From contig BEHD01000014.1 of NCBI GenBank assembly GCA_002898355.1, positions 1 through 61,160 of the forward strand: a stretch of 61,160 nt of DNA. Direction: 5' to 3'. The translations under genes and the position numbers were made by a program. Below, one piece after another: positions 34,762 to 44,027 of this stretch. The stretch's first letter is position 1. Each line of letters opens with the position of its first letter. The notes below the pieces were generated by a model. The model did no database searches. It saw nothing but the letters and a program-made list of their open reading frames with translations, and was not told the origin of the DNA. The stretch comes from an archaeon HR01 (GTDB lineage Archaea; Thermoproteota; Nitrososphaeria_A; Caldarchaeales; Caldarchaeaceae).

Positions 34762-35517
34762 ATGATAGAGGCGAGTGGAGATATGGCGTTAGGAATGACA
34801 GGAGCCTATGACAGGGCTATAACCGTCTTCTCACCCCAAGGTAGGCTATACCAGGTGGAGTATGCCCTAGAAACCGTTAGGTCAGGCTCCACAGCACTAT
34901 CCCTCATAACAGATTCGGGAGTGGTCCTAGCTGTGGAGGAGAGGATGCATACCAAGCTTCAGAGCCCCGACTTCTCCTGGAAGATCTTCCAAATCGACGA
35001 CCATATAGGTGCTGCTACAGCCGGCCTAAACTCTGACGCCAGGGTTTTGGTGGATAATGCGCGGATATACTCCCAAACCTTGAGGCTCTCCTATGACGAG
35101 GAGCCCAGCGTTGAGGCCATCGCCAGAAGGGTGGGTGACATCATGCAGCTATACACCCAGCATGCGGGTGTGAGGCCATTTGGCACGGCCCTTCTGGTGG
35201 GTGGTGTTGACAGGACAGGTCCGAGGCTCTTCTACGCCGAACCCAGCGGCCTGGTTCTCGAGTATAACGCATGGGCTATAGGAAGGGGAGCTGAGAAGGT
35301 GAGGGAGATATTCGAGAACGAATACTCCAGAAGCGTCTCTCTCGACGACGGTGTTAAGCTGGCGTTGAAGTCGTTGGTGGCGTCCGTCGACAAGATTGAG
35401 GAGGGCTGGACTGTCCGGCTGGTCACGATTCCCGTAGCCACGAGGAAGTACACCATGGTGGAGGCTAGGGCTCTACAGCCGTTGCTGGAGGGCCTGCTCA
35501 AGGAGAAGAAGCAGTGA
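34762..35517 (+). CDS. psmA: proteasome subunit alpha
   Basis: A 251-residue alpha subunit of the 20S proteasome. The signature [20 protein letters not shown] gives the gating N-terminal helix. The beta fold continues with GSTALSL and a C-terminal [12 protein letters not shown]. Alpha rings form the gate and dock PAN or other ATPases. The extra N-terminal MIEASGD is unusual; a second ATG at 34783 with GGAG upstream would give the common length, while the leaderless promoter favours 34762. It heads the exosome superoperon. Confidence 0.96.
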   Translation: MIEASGDMALGMTGAYDRAITVFSPQGRLYQVEYALETVRSGSTALSLITDSGVVLAVEERMHTKLQSPDFSWKIFQIDDHIGAATAGLNSDARVLVDNARIYSQTLRLSYDEEPSVEAIARRVGDIMQLYTQHAGVRPFGTALLVGGVDRTGPRLFYAEPSGLVLEYNAWAIGRGAEKVREIFENEYSRSVSLDDGVKLALKSLVASVDKIEEGWTVRLVTIPVATRKYTMVEARALQPLLEGLLKEKKQ

Positions 35518-35536
35518 GCCCCAGTGGGTTGAGGTA

Positions 35537-36235
35537 ATGCCGAAGGCGAGGGAGAGCTACACAGTGGCGAGGCTTGAGAAGGGTGGGGCCACATTCGAGA
35601 TACTCGTGGACCCAGACCTAGCCCTAAAGTATAAGATGGGTGAGAAGATACCTATAAGCAAGATTATAGCCTATGAGGAGGTTTATAGGGACTGGAAGAA
35701 GGGGATCAGAGCCTCTGAGAGTGAGCTGAAGAAGGTCTTTGGGGGTGTTAACATCCAGGAGATAGCCGCCAAGATATTGCTGGAGGGCGAGGTCCAGACA
35801 ACGGCTGAGCAGAGGAGGAGGATGGTGGAGGAGAAGAGACGCCAGGTCATAGACTTCATAGCCAGGAACGCGTTGGACCCCAGAACCAACCTACCCCATC
35901 CACCCCAGCGTATCGAGCTGGCGCTGGAGGAGGCGGGGGTCTCGATAGACCCCTTCACAGACGCTAAACAGCAGGCGATGAAGGCGATTGAGAGGCTGAG
36001 GATGATACTGCCCCTGAAGATAGGCGTTATGAAGGTGAGAATAAGGATTCCGGGTGATGTGATGGGAAAGGCGTACGGGATGATAAAGAGTATGGGAAGC
36101 ATCACCGAGGAGAAGTGGCTTGGCGACGGCTCATGGACATGCCAGGCCGAGATACCTACAGGGCTACACGCAGAACTAATAGATAGGCTGAACAAGCTAT
36201 GTGGTGGGAGGGTGGAGATTAACCCGGTGACCTAG
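35537..36235 (+). CDS. sbds: SBDS-family ribosome maturation protein
   Basis: A 232-residue orthologue of Shwachman-Bodian-Diamond protein. Three domains: the FYSH domain (about 1-90; [20 protein letters not shown]), a helical middle (about 100-165; [20 protein letters not shown]), and a ferredoxin-like C-terminal domain. SBDS with EF-2-like GTPase releases aIF6 from 50S subunits. It lies 19 nt after psmA and 2 nt before rrp4, the conserved archaeal order. Confidence 0.96.
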   Translation: MPKARESYTVARLEKGGATFEILVDPDLALKYKMGEKIPISKIIAYEEVYRDWKKGIRASESELKKVFGGVNIQEIAAKILLEGEVQTTAEQRRRMVEEKRRQVIDFIARNALDPRTNLPHPPQRIELALEEAGVSIDPFTDAKQQAMKAIERLRMILPLKIGVMKVRIRIPGDVMGKAYGMIKSMGSITEEKWLGDGSWTCQAEIPTGLHAELIDRLNKLCGGRVEINPVT

Positions 36236-36237
36236 AG

Positions 36238-36891
36238 ATGATATATTTTAAAGAGGCTGAGCTGGTGGTTCCCGGCCAGCTTCTATCGGATAACGGTAGG
36301 AGAAGCGGCCCCGGAACATACACTATGAACGGTAAGGTCTACGCCGCCCAGGCTGGTATAGCGAAGGCCGTGGAGGGTGTGGTGAGGGTGATACCTGTGA
36401 GCGGCCGGTACAGGCCTGAGAGGGGTGACAAGGTTTTGGGGATTGTATCAGATATCAAGCCCAACGTCGTGGAGGTGGACCTGGGCGGGGATATCAAGGC
36501 TGTGTTGAGGATGTCTGAGAGGGAGTCACCACCCCTCAAGCTGACCTTGGGAGACGTCATACAGGCCGAGGTCAAGTCCGCAGGCCTCAGGGGTATCTTC
36601 CTCGACCTTGAAGGCCTTCAGAAGGTCAAGGCGGGTATCCTTGTAAACGTCAACCCAGCCAAGGTCCCAAGGCTGATAGGCCGGAAAGGCTCTATGATTC
36701 AGATGCTGAAGAGGGAGACGGGGTGTGACTTCTGGGTAGGCCGGAACGGCTTGGTGGTGGTGAGTGGAAGGTCTCCGGCCAGCGAGTTTGCGGCAATAGC
36801 CGCCATAAACCTCATCGAGAGGGAGGCCCACAAGCAGGGACTGACCGAGAGGGTCACACAGCTCATCAAAACCCTACTGGAGGGTGGTTAA
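36238..36891 (+). CDS. rrp4: exosome subunit Rrp4
   Basis: A 217-residue RNA-binding cap subunit of the archaeal exosome. It has an N-terminal domain with VVPGQLL, an S1 domain in the middle ([20 protein letters not shown]) and a KH domain with [16 protein letters not shown]. Rrp4 caps the Rrp41-Rrp42 ring and gives specificity for poly(A). It ends one base before the rrp41 start and is part of the superoperon. Confidence 0.96.
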   Translation: MIYFKEAELVVPGQLLSDNGRRSGPGTYTMNGKVYAAQAGIAKAVEGVVRVIPVSGRYRPERGDKVLGIVSDIKPNVVEVDLGGDIKAVLRMSERESPPLKLTLGDVIQAEVKSAGLRGIFLDLEGLQKVKAGILVNVNPAKVPRLIGRKGSMIQMLKRETGCDFWVGRNGLVVVSGRSPASEFAAIAAINLIEREAHKQGLTERVTQLIKTLLEGG

Positions 36892-36892
36892 A

Positions 36893-37618
36893 ATGGTTAG
36901 GCTGATAGATGAGAACGGGCTCCGCATCGATGGGAGGAGGCCGGACCAGCTAAGACCTATAAAGATGGAGGCAGGGGTCCTGGAGAAGAGTGACGGCTCC
37001 GCATATATCGAGGTGGGTGGGACGAGGATTTATGCGGCGGTCTTCGGCCCTAGGGAGGTCCATCCCAAACACCTCGAGCTACCTGACCGCGCCGTCCTAA
37101 ACTGCCGATACCACATGGCCTCCTTCAGCGTTGACGAGAGAAAACCCCTGGGGATGACGAGGCGGGAGATAGAGCTCTCCAAGGTTTTAAGGGAGGCTTT
37201 GGAGACGGTGGTCTTCCTGGAGGAGTTTCCCCGGATGATGATAGATGTTTTTGTGGAGGTTGTCCAGGCCGATGGGGGGACGAGGACTGCGGGTATAACG
37301 GCCGCATCCCTGGCGCTGGCGGATGCTGGTATACCGATGGCGGATATGGTGGCTGCCACCGCTGTGGGAAAGGTTGACGGCGTAATAGTCCTTGACATTA
37401 ATGAGGCGGAGGATAAGTATGGGCAGGCGGACATGCCTGTGGCTATGGCTCCGAGGCTGGGCTCCATAGTCCTCCTCCAGCTTAACGGGATGATGACGAC
37501 TGAGGAGATTGAGAAGGGTTTGGATATGGCGGGTAACGCCATAAAGCATATCCAGCAGCTCCAGATAGAGGCCCTCCGTAGAAGATACCATATCGAGGCG
37601 GGTGGTGAGGAGGTTTGA
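36893..37618 (+). CDS. rrp41: exosome subunit Rrp41 (catalytic RNase PH)
   Basis: A 241-residue RNase PH-family protein from ATG 36893. It starts [20 protein letters not shown], with [14 protein letters not shown] in the core and the catalytic-site segment [17 protein letters not shown]. In archaea Rrp41 provides the phosphorolytic active site of the hexameric ring. It overlaps rrp42 by 4 nt (TTGA). Confidence 0.96.
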   Translation: MVRLIDENGLRIDGRRPDQLRPIKMEAGVLEKSDGSAYIEVGGTRIYAAVFGPREVHPKHLELPDRAVLNCRYHMASFSVDERKPLGMTRREIELSKVLREALETVVFLEEFPRMMIDVFVEVVQADGGTRTAGITAASLALADAGIPMADMVAATAVGKVDGVIVLDINEAEDKYGQADMPVAMAPRLGSIVLLQLNGMMTTEEIEKGLDMAGNAIKHIQQLQIEALRRRYHIEAGGEEV

Positions 37619-38457
37619 GCTATACAGCTATTGGTGAGAGGGGTTATGCGGCCAAGATAACACGGAACCGCATCTACGAGCTCCTCAGGGAGGGTAGGAG
37701 GATAGACGGTAGAGAGCCTCTCGAGTACAGGCGGATAACTGTGAAGACGGGTGTGGTGGAGAAGGCTGACGGCTCAGCCATAGTCTCCCTAGGCAGCACC
37801 AAGATATTGACGGGGGTTAAGGTGGAGGTTGGGTCGCCGTACCCAGACAGGCCGAATGAGGGCGTTTTCACAGTTAACGCCGAGCTACTCCCCCTCGCCT
37901 CCAAATCCTTCGAGGCCGGCCCACCGGACGAGAGGGCTGTAGAACTCTCCCGTGTCGTGGATAGATGCCTTAGGGAGAGCCACGCCATAGACCTGGAGAG
38001 CCTGGCGATAGTGAAGGGTGAGAAAGTCTACATGATATATATCGACTGCTACGTCCTGGACTATGATGGAAACTATTTTGACACCTCGGTTCTTTCGGCG
38101 GTGGCTGCGCTGATGTCTGGAAGCCTACCCAAGTACAGGGTAGCCGACGGCAAGGTTGAGAAGGTGGAGGGTGAGAGGATACCAATACCCTTAAAAACAA
38201 TCCCTGTCTCGGTAACCATAGGCTTGATAAAAGATATGCTCTTGGTGGACCCTATACCCATAGAGGAGAACGTGGTGGACACCTCCATTATAGCCGGCTA
38301 CACATCCGACTCCGTTGTAGCGGCCCTGCAGAAAAACACTCCAGGCTTCATGCCTGTGGACCTGCTGAAGAAGGCTTTAGAGATAGGAAAGTTGAAATCT
38401 CAGGAGCTGAGGGGTAAGCTTCTGGAGAGTCTGGGCCATGCCCTCGAAAAGCAGTAA
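37615..38457 (+). CDS. rrp42: exosome subunit Rrp42
   Basis: A 280-residue RNase PH-family partner of Rrp41, inactive by itself. It starts with [17 protein letters not shown], and has the longer loop-rich build of Rrp42 with [18 protein letters not shown]. The catalytic acid residues of Rrp41 are not conserved in sequence. TTG start inside the rrp41 stop. The 3' end overlaps rpl37Ae by 20 nt. Confidence 0.95.
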   Translation: MSYTAIGERGYAAKITRNRIYELLREGRRIDGREPLEYRRITVKTGVVEKADGSAIVSLGSTKILTGVKVEVGSPYPDRPNEGVFTVNAELLPLASKSFEAGPPDERAVELSRVVDRCLRESHAIDLESLAIVKGEKVYMIYIDCYVLDYDGNYFDTSVLSAVAALMSGSLPKYRVADGKVEKVEGERIPIPLKTIPVSVTIGLIKDMLLVDPIPIEENVVDTSIIAGYTSDSVVAALQKNTPGFMPVDLLKKALEIGKLKSQELRGKLLESLGHALEKQ

Positions 38458-38662
38458 CATCGCCAAAGGCTTGGGGCCACGATACGGCTCCACACTACGG
38501 AAGAGATGGGCTGAGGTTGTCCAGTCGGCGAGAAGCACCCACAGATGCCCCAAATGCGAGTCTATGAGGGTTAGAAGGGTCTCGGTGGGGATTTGGATGT
38601 GTAGGAGATGCGGGCTAAAGTTTGCGGGACAGGCCTACTCACCAGGCCAGAGGGTGGTGTGA
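38438..38662 (+). CDS. rpl37ae: 50S ribosomal protein L37Ae
   Basis: A 74-residue protein with the zinc-ribbon CPKC and CRRC, separated by 15 residues, and the start LGPRYGSTLRKRWAEVVQ. It is the archaeal/eukaryotic eL43. Its start lies inside rrp42, the conserved exosome-operon arrangement. Many archaea carry rpoP next; here Pcc1 follows at once. Confidence 0.95.
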   Translation: MPSKSSNIAKGLGPRYGSTLRKRWAEVVQSARSTHRCPKCESMRVRRVSVGIWMCRRCGLKFAGQAYSPGQRVV

Positions 38663-38663
38663 G

Positions 38664-38915
38664 ATGGCTGAGTTCCGGATGACCGTTGATATCCGGCTCC
38701 CAGCCGAGACGGCGGAGATAGTGTATAGGGCGTTGAAGCCGGAGACCAGGCAGGCTGGAAGGGATAGGACACGGCTGGGGCTGGAGAGGCATGCCGGCGG
38801 AATAAGGCTGGATATGGCTGCCACTGATTTGGTGGCTGCAAGGGCCTTGGCCAACTCATTTATCAGACTCCTCGACGTCTCAATATCCGCCTACGGGGTG
38901 GCTCGACATGGCTGA
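38664..38915 (+). CDS. pcc1: KEOPS subunit Pcc1
   Basis: An 83-residue protein from ATG 38664, two bases after the L37Ae stop. It has the Pcc1 layout: MTVDIRLPAETAEIVYRALK, then a strand with GIRLDMAATDLVAARALANS, and a closing helix. Pcc1 dimerises the KEOPS complex that makes t6A in tRNA. It overlaps the prefoldin start by 8 nt. The long frame from 38622 lies in L37Ae. Confidence 0.85.
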   Translation: MAEFRMTVDIRLPAETAEIVYRALKPETRQAGRDRTRLGLERHAGGIRLDMAATDLVAARALANSFIRLLDVSISAYGVARHG

Positions 38916-39267
38916 AAGGGAGATACCGCCCAATGTTCAGCAGCAGCTGTTGAGGCTACAGCAGCTCCAGCAGTCTCTGGCCGTTCTCCTATCGGAGAAG
39001 CAGAGGATAGAGGCTGAGCTGGCCGAGATTGGGGCCGCCCTAGAGGAGCTGAACAAGCTGGAGGACGGCTCCTCAGTCTACAAGGCTGTCGGCCCTGTCT
39101 ACGTCCAGACGACGAAGGAGAAGGCGCTGGCGGAGCTCAATGAGAAGAAGGAGCTGGCCGACACACGTCTAAAGGTTTTGGAGCGTCAGGAGGCCAGAGC
39201 CAAGTCCCAGATAGAGACTCTCCAGAAGGAGATTCAGAGGATGTTGGGAGGCCCCAGCAGCGGCTAA
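38908..39267 (+). CDS. pfdB: prefoldin subunit beta
   Basis: A 119-residue beta-type prefoldin: two helices of coiled coil flank a beta hairpin region, with SSVYKAVGPVYVQTTKEKAL as the hairpin. Prefoldin delivers unfolded chains to the thermosome. It closes the exosome superoperon, as in other archaea. Confidence 0.93.
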   Translation: MAEREIPPNVQQQLLRLQQLQQSLAVLLSEKQRIEAELAEIGAALEELNKLEDGSSVYKAVGPVYVQTTKEKALAELNEKKELADTRLKVLERQEARAKSQIETLQKEIQRMLGGPSSG

Positions 39268-39309
39268 CGTGCTACCCTAAATATCCGCCCTCCCATCTCT
39301 CGGCTCAGG

Positions 39310-40329
39310 ATGATGAGGGATAGCTCCTTAATTGAGAGACTTGACGGTAGGCTTGCTGAGGTGTGTAGTGGAAGCTCCGTCACTATACTGTCCCACTGGG
39401 GTGGGGATGCAGACTCTGTAGGCTCAGCCTATGTCCTATCAAAACTTCTCCGGGGACGGTATGGGGCCTCATCCACCGGTTTTAGGATTCCCGACTCCCC
39501 CACATCCCATGCCAGAGCTATCATGGCTAAGCTGGGCTTTGAGGAGAGCGAGCCGGAGAAGACCGACCTCTACATCGCTGTGGATGTAGGCTCCCTAGAG
39601 CAGCTGGGTGAGATGCGTGATAAGGTTCTTTCATCGGGCGTCCCAATCCTCCTCATGGACCACCACCTACACCACGATGATAGTAGTAGCTCTGTGATAG
39701 AATACTTCGTCTCTGACAGGTATCAGGCGGTGTCGGAGATGGTGTTTGACCTGGCTGAGAGGGTGGGGTGGCGGCTAGACCTCAGCCAATCCACAGCCCT
39801 CTTCCTAGGCCTATACTATGACACCGCCAGGCTCTCCGTCGCAGACGGCGAGACAGCCCGTAAAATCTGCCAGCTCCTCTCCTGCGGGATAGTGCCCAAC
39901 GACGTACTGGCAGGGCTTGAGACTGTCATGGAGGAGTCGGAGAGGATAGCGCGGATACTCTCGGCTTCTAGGATGAAGGTGTATAGGATGGGTGATTGGG
40001 TTATGGCTTTCTCTGAGGTGGGGGCCTACCAGTCCTCCTCGTCTAGGGCCCTTCTTGGTGTTGGGGCCCACCTCGCCTTGGTGGGTGGGCAGGAGGGGGA
40101 TATAGCCAACATCTCCCTAAGGGCCACGGGCGAGTTTGTCACCTACACCGGCCTGGGGATGGGTGACAGCCTGGTCAAGATTGTGCTCAGCAGGTTTGAG
40201 GGGTCTGGTGGAGGGCACCGGACCGTGGCCAGGCTTAGGTGTAGGGGGAGGCTTGAAGAGATTTACCAACACGTCATACGCCACCTCTCTCTTAGGCTGG
40301 GGGTTCAGCCTGTCAAGCTAGCTGAATAG
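39310..40329 (+). CDS. DHH-family phosphoesterase
   Basis: A 339-residue DHH/DHHA1 phosphoesterase. Motifs: HWGGDADSVGSA (in place of HxxxDxDxxGS), DVGS, LLMDHHLHHDD (DHH) and YYDTARLS; a DHHA1 domain at the end carries GSGGGHRTVA. Relatives include NrnA-like oligoribonucleases, pAp phosphatases and archaeal RecJ-like proteins. The substrate cannot be told. It lies 3 nt before the ECF transporter genes; a link to these is not obvious. Confidence 0.88.
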   Translation: MMRDSSLIERLDGRLAEVCSGSSVTILSHWGGDADSVGSAYVLSKLLRGRYGASSTGFRIPDSPTSHARAIMAKLGFEESEPEKTDLYIAVDVGSLEQLGEMRDKVLSSGVPILLMDHHLHHDDSSSSVIEYFVSDRYQAVSEMVFDLAERVGWRLDLSQSTALFLGLYYDTARLSVADGETARKICQLLSCGIVPNDVLAGLETVMEESERIARILSASRMKVYRMGDWVMAFSEVGAYQSSSSRALLGVGAHLALVGGQEGDIANISLRATGEFVTYTGLGMGDSLVKIVLSRFEGSGGGHRTVARLRCRGRLEEIYQHVIRHLSLRLGVQPVKLAE

Positions 40330-40332
40330 GAT

Positions 40333-41181
40333 ATGAAGGTTATAGAAGTTAGAGGCCTATCCTTCACCTATTCGGGGCAGGATAAACCGTCCCTACGGGA
40401 TATAAACTTCGAAGTGGGTGAGGGAGAGTTTGTGTTAATCTCCGGCCCCAGCGGCGGGGGAAAGTCAACCCTCTGCAGATGTATTAACGGCCTGATACCC
40501 CACTTCTACGAGGGAGAGTTGAGGGGTGAGGTCTATGTGGACGGGCTTCCAACCTCCAAGACACCAACCCACATACTCTCCCAGCATGTGGGCATGGTCT
40601 TCCAGAACCCGCAGAACCAGCTCTTCTCACTAAACGTTGAGAGTGACGTGGCGTTCGCCCTCGAGAACCTAGGGCTTCCCAGGGAGGAGATCAGGGATAG
40701 GGTGGATGAGGCTCTGGCGTTGATGGGGATAGAGGACCTGGCCGACCGTTCTCCGGTGGAGCTGAGCGGGGGGCAGCAGCAGAAGGTGGCTCTAGCATCT
40801 ATCCTGGCCCTCAGGCCTAAAGTGATAATGCTGGACGAGCCAACATCATTCCTAGACCCGATGTCAGCCATGAACCTGGTCGAGCTGGTGGACCGGCTCC
40901 GGAGGAAGCTGGGCCTCACGATTTTGATGGTGGAGCATCGAATCGACCTAATAGCCCCCAGGGCCGACCGTCTGGCGGTAATTTATGAGGGCCAGATACT
41001 TTACGACGGCCCTCCCAGAGACTTCTTCGAAAAATATGACGGCCATCTCTACGGTGTCTCAGTCCCCAAGCTGGCCAGGCTCTCCAAGGAGATGGCCCGG
41101 CATCTGGAGTGGCCTGGAGTTATCCTCGACATAGACGAGTTTGAGCGGGTGGTGAGGCTTATTGCAGGCCATCGTCTTTGA
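40333..41181 (+). CDS. ecfA1: ECF transporter ATPase 1
   Basis: A 282-residue ABC ATPase. Walker A GPSGGGKST, Q-loop QNPQNQ, signature LSGGQQQK and Walker B VIMLDEP are all present. The QNPQNQ and Ecf-type C-terminal part fit the ECF A component, which powers vitamin or metal uptake. It overlaps the second ATPase by 20 nt. Confidence 0.93.
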   Translation: MKVIEVRGLSFTYSGQDKPSLRDINFEVGEGEFVLISGPSGGGKSTLCRCINGLIPHFYEGELRGEVYVDGLPTSKTPTHILSQHVGMVFQNPQNQLFSLNVESDVAFALENLGLPREEIRDRVDEALALMGIEDLADRSPVELSGGQQQKVALASILALRPKVIMLDEPTSFLDPMSAMNLVELVDRLRRKLGLTILMVEHRIDLIAPRADRLAVIYEGQILYDGPPRDFFEKYDGHLYGVSVPKLARLSKEMARHLEWPGVILDIDEFERVVRLIAGHRL

Positions 41182-41983
41182 CGGTGTTTCGTATGTCTAC
41201 CCCTCTGGGGTCAGGGCCTTGAAGGATGTCTCCTTCACGGTTGAGAGGGGTGAGCTTGTGGTTCTGATGGGTGAGAACGGCTCCGGAAAGACAACCATAC
41301 TGAAACATCTCAACGGCCTACTCAAGCCCACATCCGGCAAAGTCTTTGTGGACGGCCTCGACACCTCCAAGTATACTGTAGCCCAGCTCGCCACCCACGC
41401 CGGCCTAGTATTCCAGAACGCGGAGAACATGTTCTTCGAGTCCACGGTGTGGGATGAGGTGGCCTTCGCCCTTAAAAACTTCGGATACAGCGATGATGTG
41501 GTGCGGAAGAGGGTTGATTGGGCCCTAAGATTCTTCGACCTCGAGAGATATGCGGGCCAGTCACCCTTCACCTTAAGCGGTGGTGAGAAGAAGCGTCTAG
41601 CCTTCGCCGTGGTCCTCGCATGGTCTCCACCCATCATAGCTCTGGATGAGCCCACGATAGGGCAGGATAGCCTCCAGAAGGAGAAGATGCTCCACATGAT
41701 AAGGCTCCTCAACACTCAGGGCCACACCGTCATCATGGCCAGCCACGATGTAGAGTTTGTCGCAGACCTCAGGCCGAGAATAATAGCCATCTCATCAGGG
41801 TCTATCGTAGCAGATGGGCCGGCTGATGAGATACTGCCGGACACGGAAATCCTACGCCGATGCTCGCTCCATCCACCCCAGCTGGCCCTCCTTATGGCTA
41901 GGCTGAGAGACCTGGGGATGCCCCGAAAACTCGTGGATGTGGATACGGCGGCCAGGCTCCTGGTGGAGAGGCTGAGGCCTTGA
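41162..41983 (+). CDS. ecfA2: ECF transporter ATPase 2
   Basis: A 273-residue ABC ATPase with Walker A GENGSGKTT, Q-loop QNAENM, signature LSGGEKKR and Walker B IIALDEP. It is the second of the ECF A pair, probably forming a heterodimer with the previous one. The TTG start lies within ecfA1. The ecfT start overlaps by 4 nt. Confidence 0.93.
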   Translation: MQAIVFDGVSYVYPSGVRALKDVSFTVERGELVVLMGENGSGKTTILKHLNGLLKPTSGKVFVDGLDTSKYTVAQLATHAGLVFQNAENMFFESTVWDEVAFALKNFGYSDDVVRKRVDWALRFFDLERYAGQSPFTLSGGEKKRLAFAVVLAWSPPIIALDEPTIGQDSLQKEKMLHMIRLLNTQGHTVIMASHDVEFVADLRPRIIAISSGSIVADGPADEILPDTEILRRCSLHPPQLALLMARLRDLGMPRKLVDVDTAARLLVERLRP

Positions 41984-42777
41984 GCATCTTCGAAGGGCTC
42001 AGGTTTAGGCCTGGAAAATCCTTCATCCATAGGATAGACCCGAGGGTGAAGCTCAGCATATCCATCTTCATCCTCTCACTGGCGGCCATCTATGTAGACA
42101 TCATAGTACTCACCCTGCTGATATCTGTGGAGGCTTTCACTGTGGCAAGGGCTGGAGTTCTCCGGCTTTGGCTGAGGACCTTGAGGGGCTCCATATACCT
42201 TGCCCTACTGGTCTTCATAATAACCCTCGTAACAAGGCTTCTCCCAGGCGGCCCACTCGCCGAGTCTCTAGGCTATGCCGTAACATACACATATCGGCTG
42301 GTAGTCTTCCTAACCTCCTTCTCCCTCTTCTTCCTCACCACAACGCCTGAGGAGATAGCGCTGACCCTTAGCAGGCTGAGAATACCCTACGAATACATCT
42401 TCGCATTTGTCTCGGCCATTAGGTTCACACCGGTTCTAGCAGACGAGATGAGGTCCATCATGGATGCCCAACGCTCCCGGGGTCTGGAGCTGGATAGGGG
42501 CCGTCTCCTCTCAAGGGTTCGCAAGCTGATACCGGTCCTCATACCTCTGCTGGTGAATGTTTTGAGACGGTCCTACGAGCTGGCTGAGGCTATGGAGGTG
42601 AAGTGCTTCGGCGCCTCTAAGAAGAGAACATACCTGAGGGACCTAAACATCAAGCCCTCAGACTACGCAATCCTCGCGGCTGCTATAACACTGTTCGCCA
42701 CAGCCATATACCTAAGGGTTATGGGGTATGCACCGCTCCAAATCTTGACAGGCCTCGAACTCTTTAATGGTATGTGA
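41980..42777 (+). CDS. ecfT: ECF transporter transmembrane component EcfT
   Basis: A 265-residue membrane protein. It begins HRIDPRVKLSISI (the EcfT N-terminal motif), has about five helices, and carries the coupling motif DAQRSRGLELD (the A-R-G type). EcfT links the ATPases to a substrate-binding S subunit. No S-component gene is adjacent, so substrate is unknown and the module may serve several S proteins. It converges on the TBP gene with a 14-nt overlap. Confidence 0.93.
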   Translation: MSIFEGLRFRPGKSFIHRIDPRVKLSISIFILSLAAIYVDIIVLTLLISVEAFTVARAGVLRLWLRTLRGSIYLALLVFIITLVTRLLPGGPLAESLGYAVTYTYRLVVFLTSFSLFFLTTTPEEIALTLSRLRIPYEYIFAFVSAIRFTPVLADEMRSIMDAQRSRGLELDRGRLLSRVRKLIPVLIPLLVNVLRRSYELAEAMEVKCFGASKKRTYLRDLNIKPSDYAILAAAITLFATAIYLRVMGYAPLQILTGLELFNGM

Positions 42778-43327
42778 TGAGGTTCTTCTCCTCCAGCAGC
42801 TCCTGCAGCTTGGATACAGCCTCGTAGACATCCTTCTCGTATTTGGCGCCGGTGCAGACGAGCTTTCCGGAGGCAAACATGAGGATGACCACCTTGGGTG
42901 ACTGCATCCTAAATATCAGGCCGGGAAACTGCTCAGGCTCATACATCACATTCTCCAGTATCGAGGCGGCCTTCTCCAAGTCAATCCGGCCATGCAGGTC
43001 TATGGAGGCGACGATATTCTGTATCTCTATCTGGGGCTCCTCCTTTATCAGAAAGTCCTCCTTCTTCAACGCCTTGACCACTGTCTTGACGGCCCTGATG
43101 GACTCCTCCTCGCTCTTAGCCCCTGTGCAGACCATCTTACCGCTGCTGAATATTAGGGTGGCTGTCTTCGGCTTGGCCAGACGGAACACCAGTCCGGGGA
43201 ACTGGGCTGGCTTATACTCCACATCGGGGAAGGTCCTCTGTATCTGGGCTAGGTCAAGCCTCTGAAATAGCGTCACGCTGGCCACCACATTCTGTATCTC
43301 CACTTTCGGCTCAGGTCCCTTGGGCAT
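42764..43327 (-). CDS. tbp: TATA-binding protein
   Basis: A 187-residue TBP with the two direct repeats that form the saddle. The repeats are visible in IEIQNVVAS-like starts (IQNVVASVTLF near 10 and IQNIVASIDLH near 103), FPGLVFRL/FPGLIFRM and SSGKMVCTGAK/ASGKLVCTGAK. It recruits TFB and RNA polymerase. Its own promoter probably lies in the lipB 3' end, with TTTATAAATC at 43353-43363, so it may be autoregulated. Confidence 0.97.
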   Translation of the reverse strand: MPKGPEPKVEIQNVVASVTLFQRLDLAQIQRTFPDVEYKPAQFPGLVFRLAKPKTATLIFSSGKMVCTGAKSEEESIRAVKTVVKALKKEDFLIKEEPQIEIQNIVASIDLHGRIDLEKAASILENVMYEPEQFPGLIFRMQSPKVVILMFASGKLVCTGAKYEKDVYEAVSKLQELLEEKNLITYH

Positions 43328-43337
43328 TTTCCCCCGT

Positions 43338-44027
43338 TTATAAGGTGGTGGAGGATTTATAAACCTTTAAATATTCTAGCCGCCCCCCATCCAGCCAAAC
43401 AGGCTTTAAGCCCAGCATCCCCGCCAGTCTCCCGCCGAAGAGTTTTTTCACATCTCCCATCTCCACCATCCTACCGGTAAGCTGTTGGAGGGAGGTCATC
43501 GTCTCCGGCTCCATACCGCACGGCCTTATCCCATAGAAGTAGGTTAGGTCTGTGTTGATGTTTATAGCTATGCCGTGGAATGTAACCCAGTGTCTTATGG
43601 CAAGGCCTATAGATGCGATCTTCCTGCCTCCCACCCAGACGCCGGGCTTTCCCTCAATTCTGCAGCCCTCAAGGCCGTAAGCCGCCAGCGTCTCTATACA
43701 TGCTTCCTCCAATATGTTGACAAACTCTCTAACACCTACTCCGAGGAGGTTGAGATTCACTATCGGGTATGCGACCAGCTGGCCTGGACCGTGGTAGGTG
43801 GCGTCGCCACCCCTTTCAACCCTGTAGCATGGCAGCTCCCGGTTTATGACATTCTCCATCACACCCTTCCTACCCAAGGTGTAGACATGTGGATGCTCCA
43901 GGAGCAGGAGCATATCTGGGACAAGGCCACCAATCCTCTTCTCCACAAGCTCGCGCTGGAGGGTTAACGCTGTCCCATACTCCACCAGCCCCAAGTCGTA
44001 TATCTCCAACCTCTTATCTGACGACAT
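43338..44027 (-). CDS. lipB: octanoyltransferase LipB
   Basis: A 229-residue LipB, which moves octanoate from acyl carrier to lipoyl-domain lysines. Motifs: GGDATYHGPGQLVAYPI, K136 in GGRKIASIG, and C170 in IRPCGM; the last two make the Cys/Lys catalytic pair. It closes the lipA-E1 beta-lpdA-lipB operon and overlaps lpdA by 14 nt. It is an unusual find in archaea; many use LplA instead. Confidence 0.93.
   Translation of the reverse strand: MSSDKRLEIYDLGLVEYGTALTLQRELVEKRIGGLVPDMLLLLEHPHVYTLGRKGVMENVINRELPCYRVERGGDATYHGPGQLVAYPIVNLNLLGVGVREFVNILEEACIETLAAYGLEGCRIEGKPGVWVGGRKIASIGLAIRHWVTFHGIAININTDLTYFYGIRPCGMEPETMTSLQQLTGRMVEMGDVKKLFGGRLAGMLGLKPVWLDGGRLEYLKVYKSSTTL
43353..43363 (-). promoter_or_regulatory. 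TATA box of tbp
   Basis: TTTATAAATCC on the minus strand lies 26-36 nt before the tbp ATG, giving a leaderless transcript. It overlaps the end of lipB. A second TATA-like TTATAAAC nearer the start is too close to function for initiation. Confidence 0.5.
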
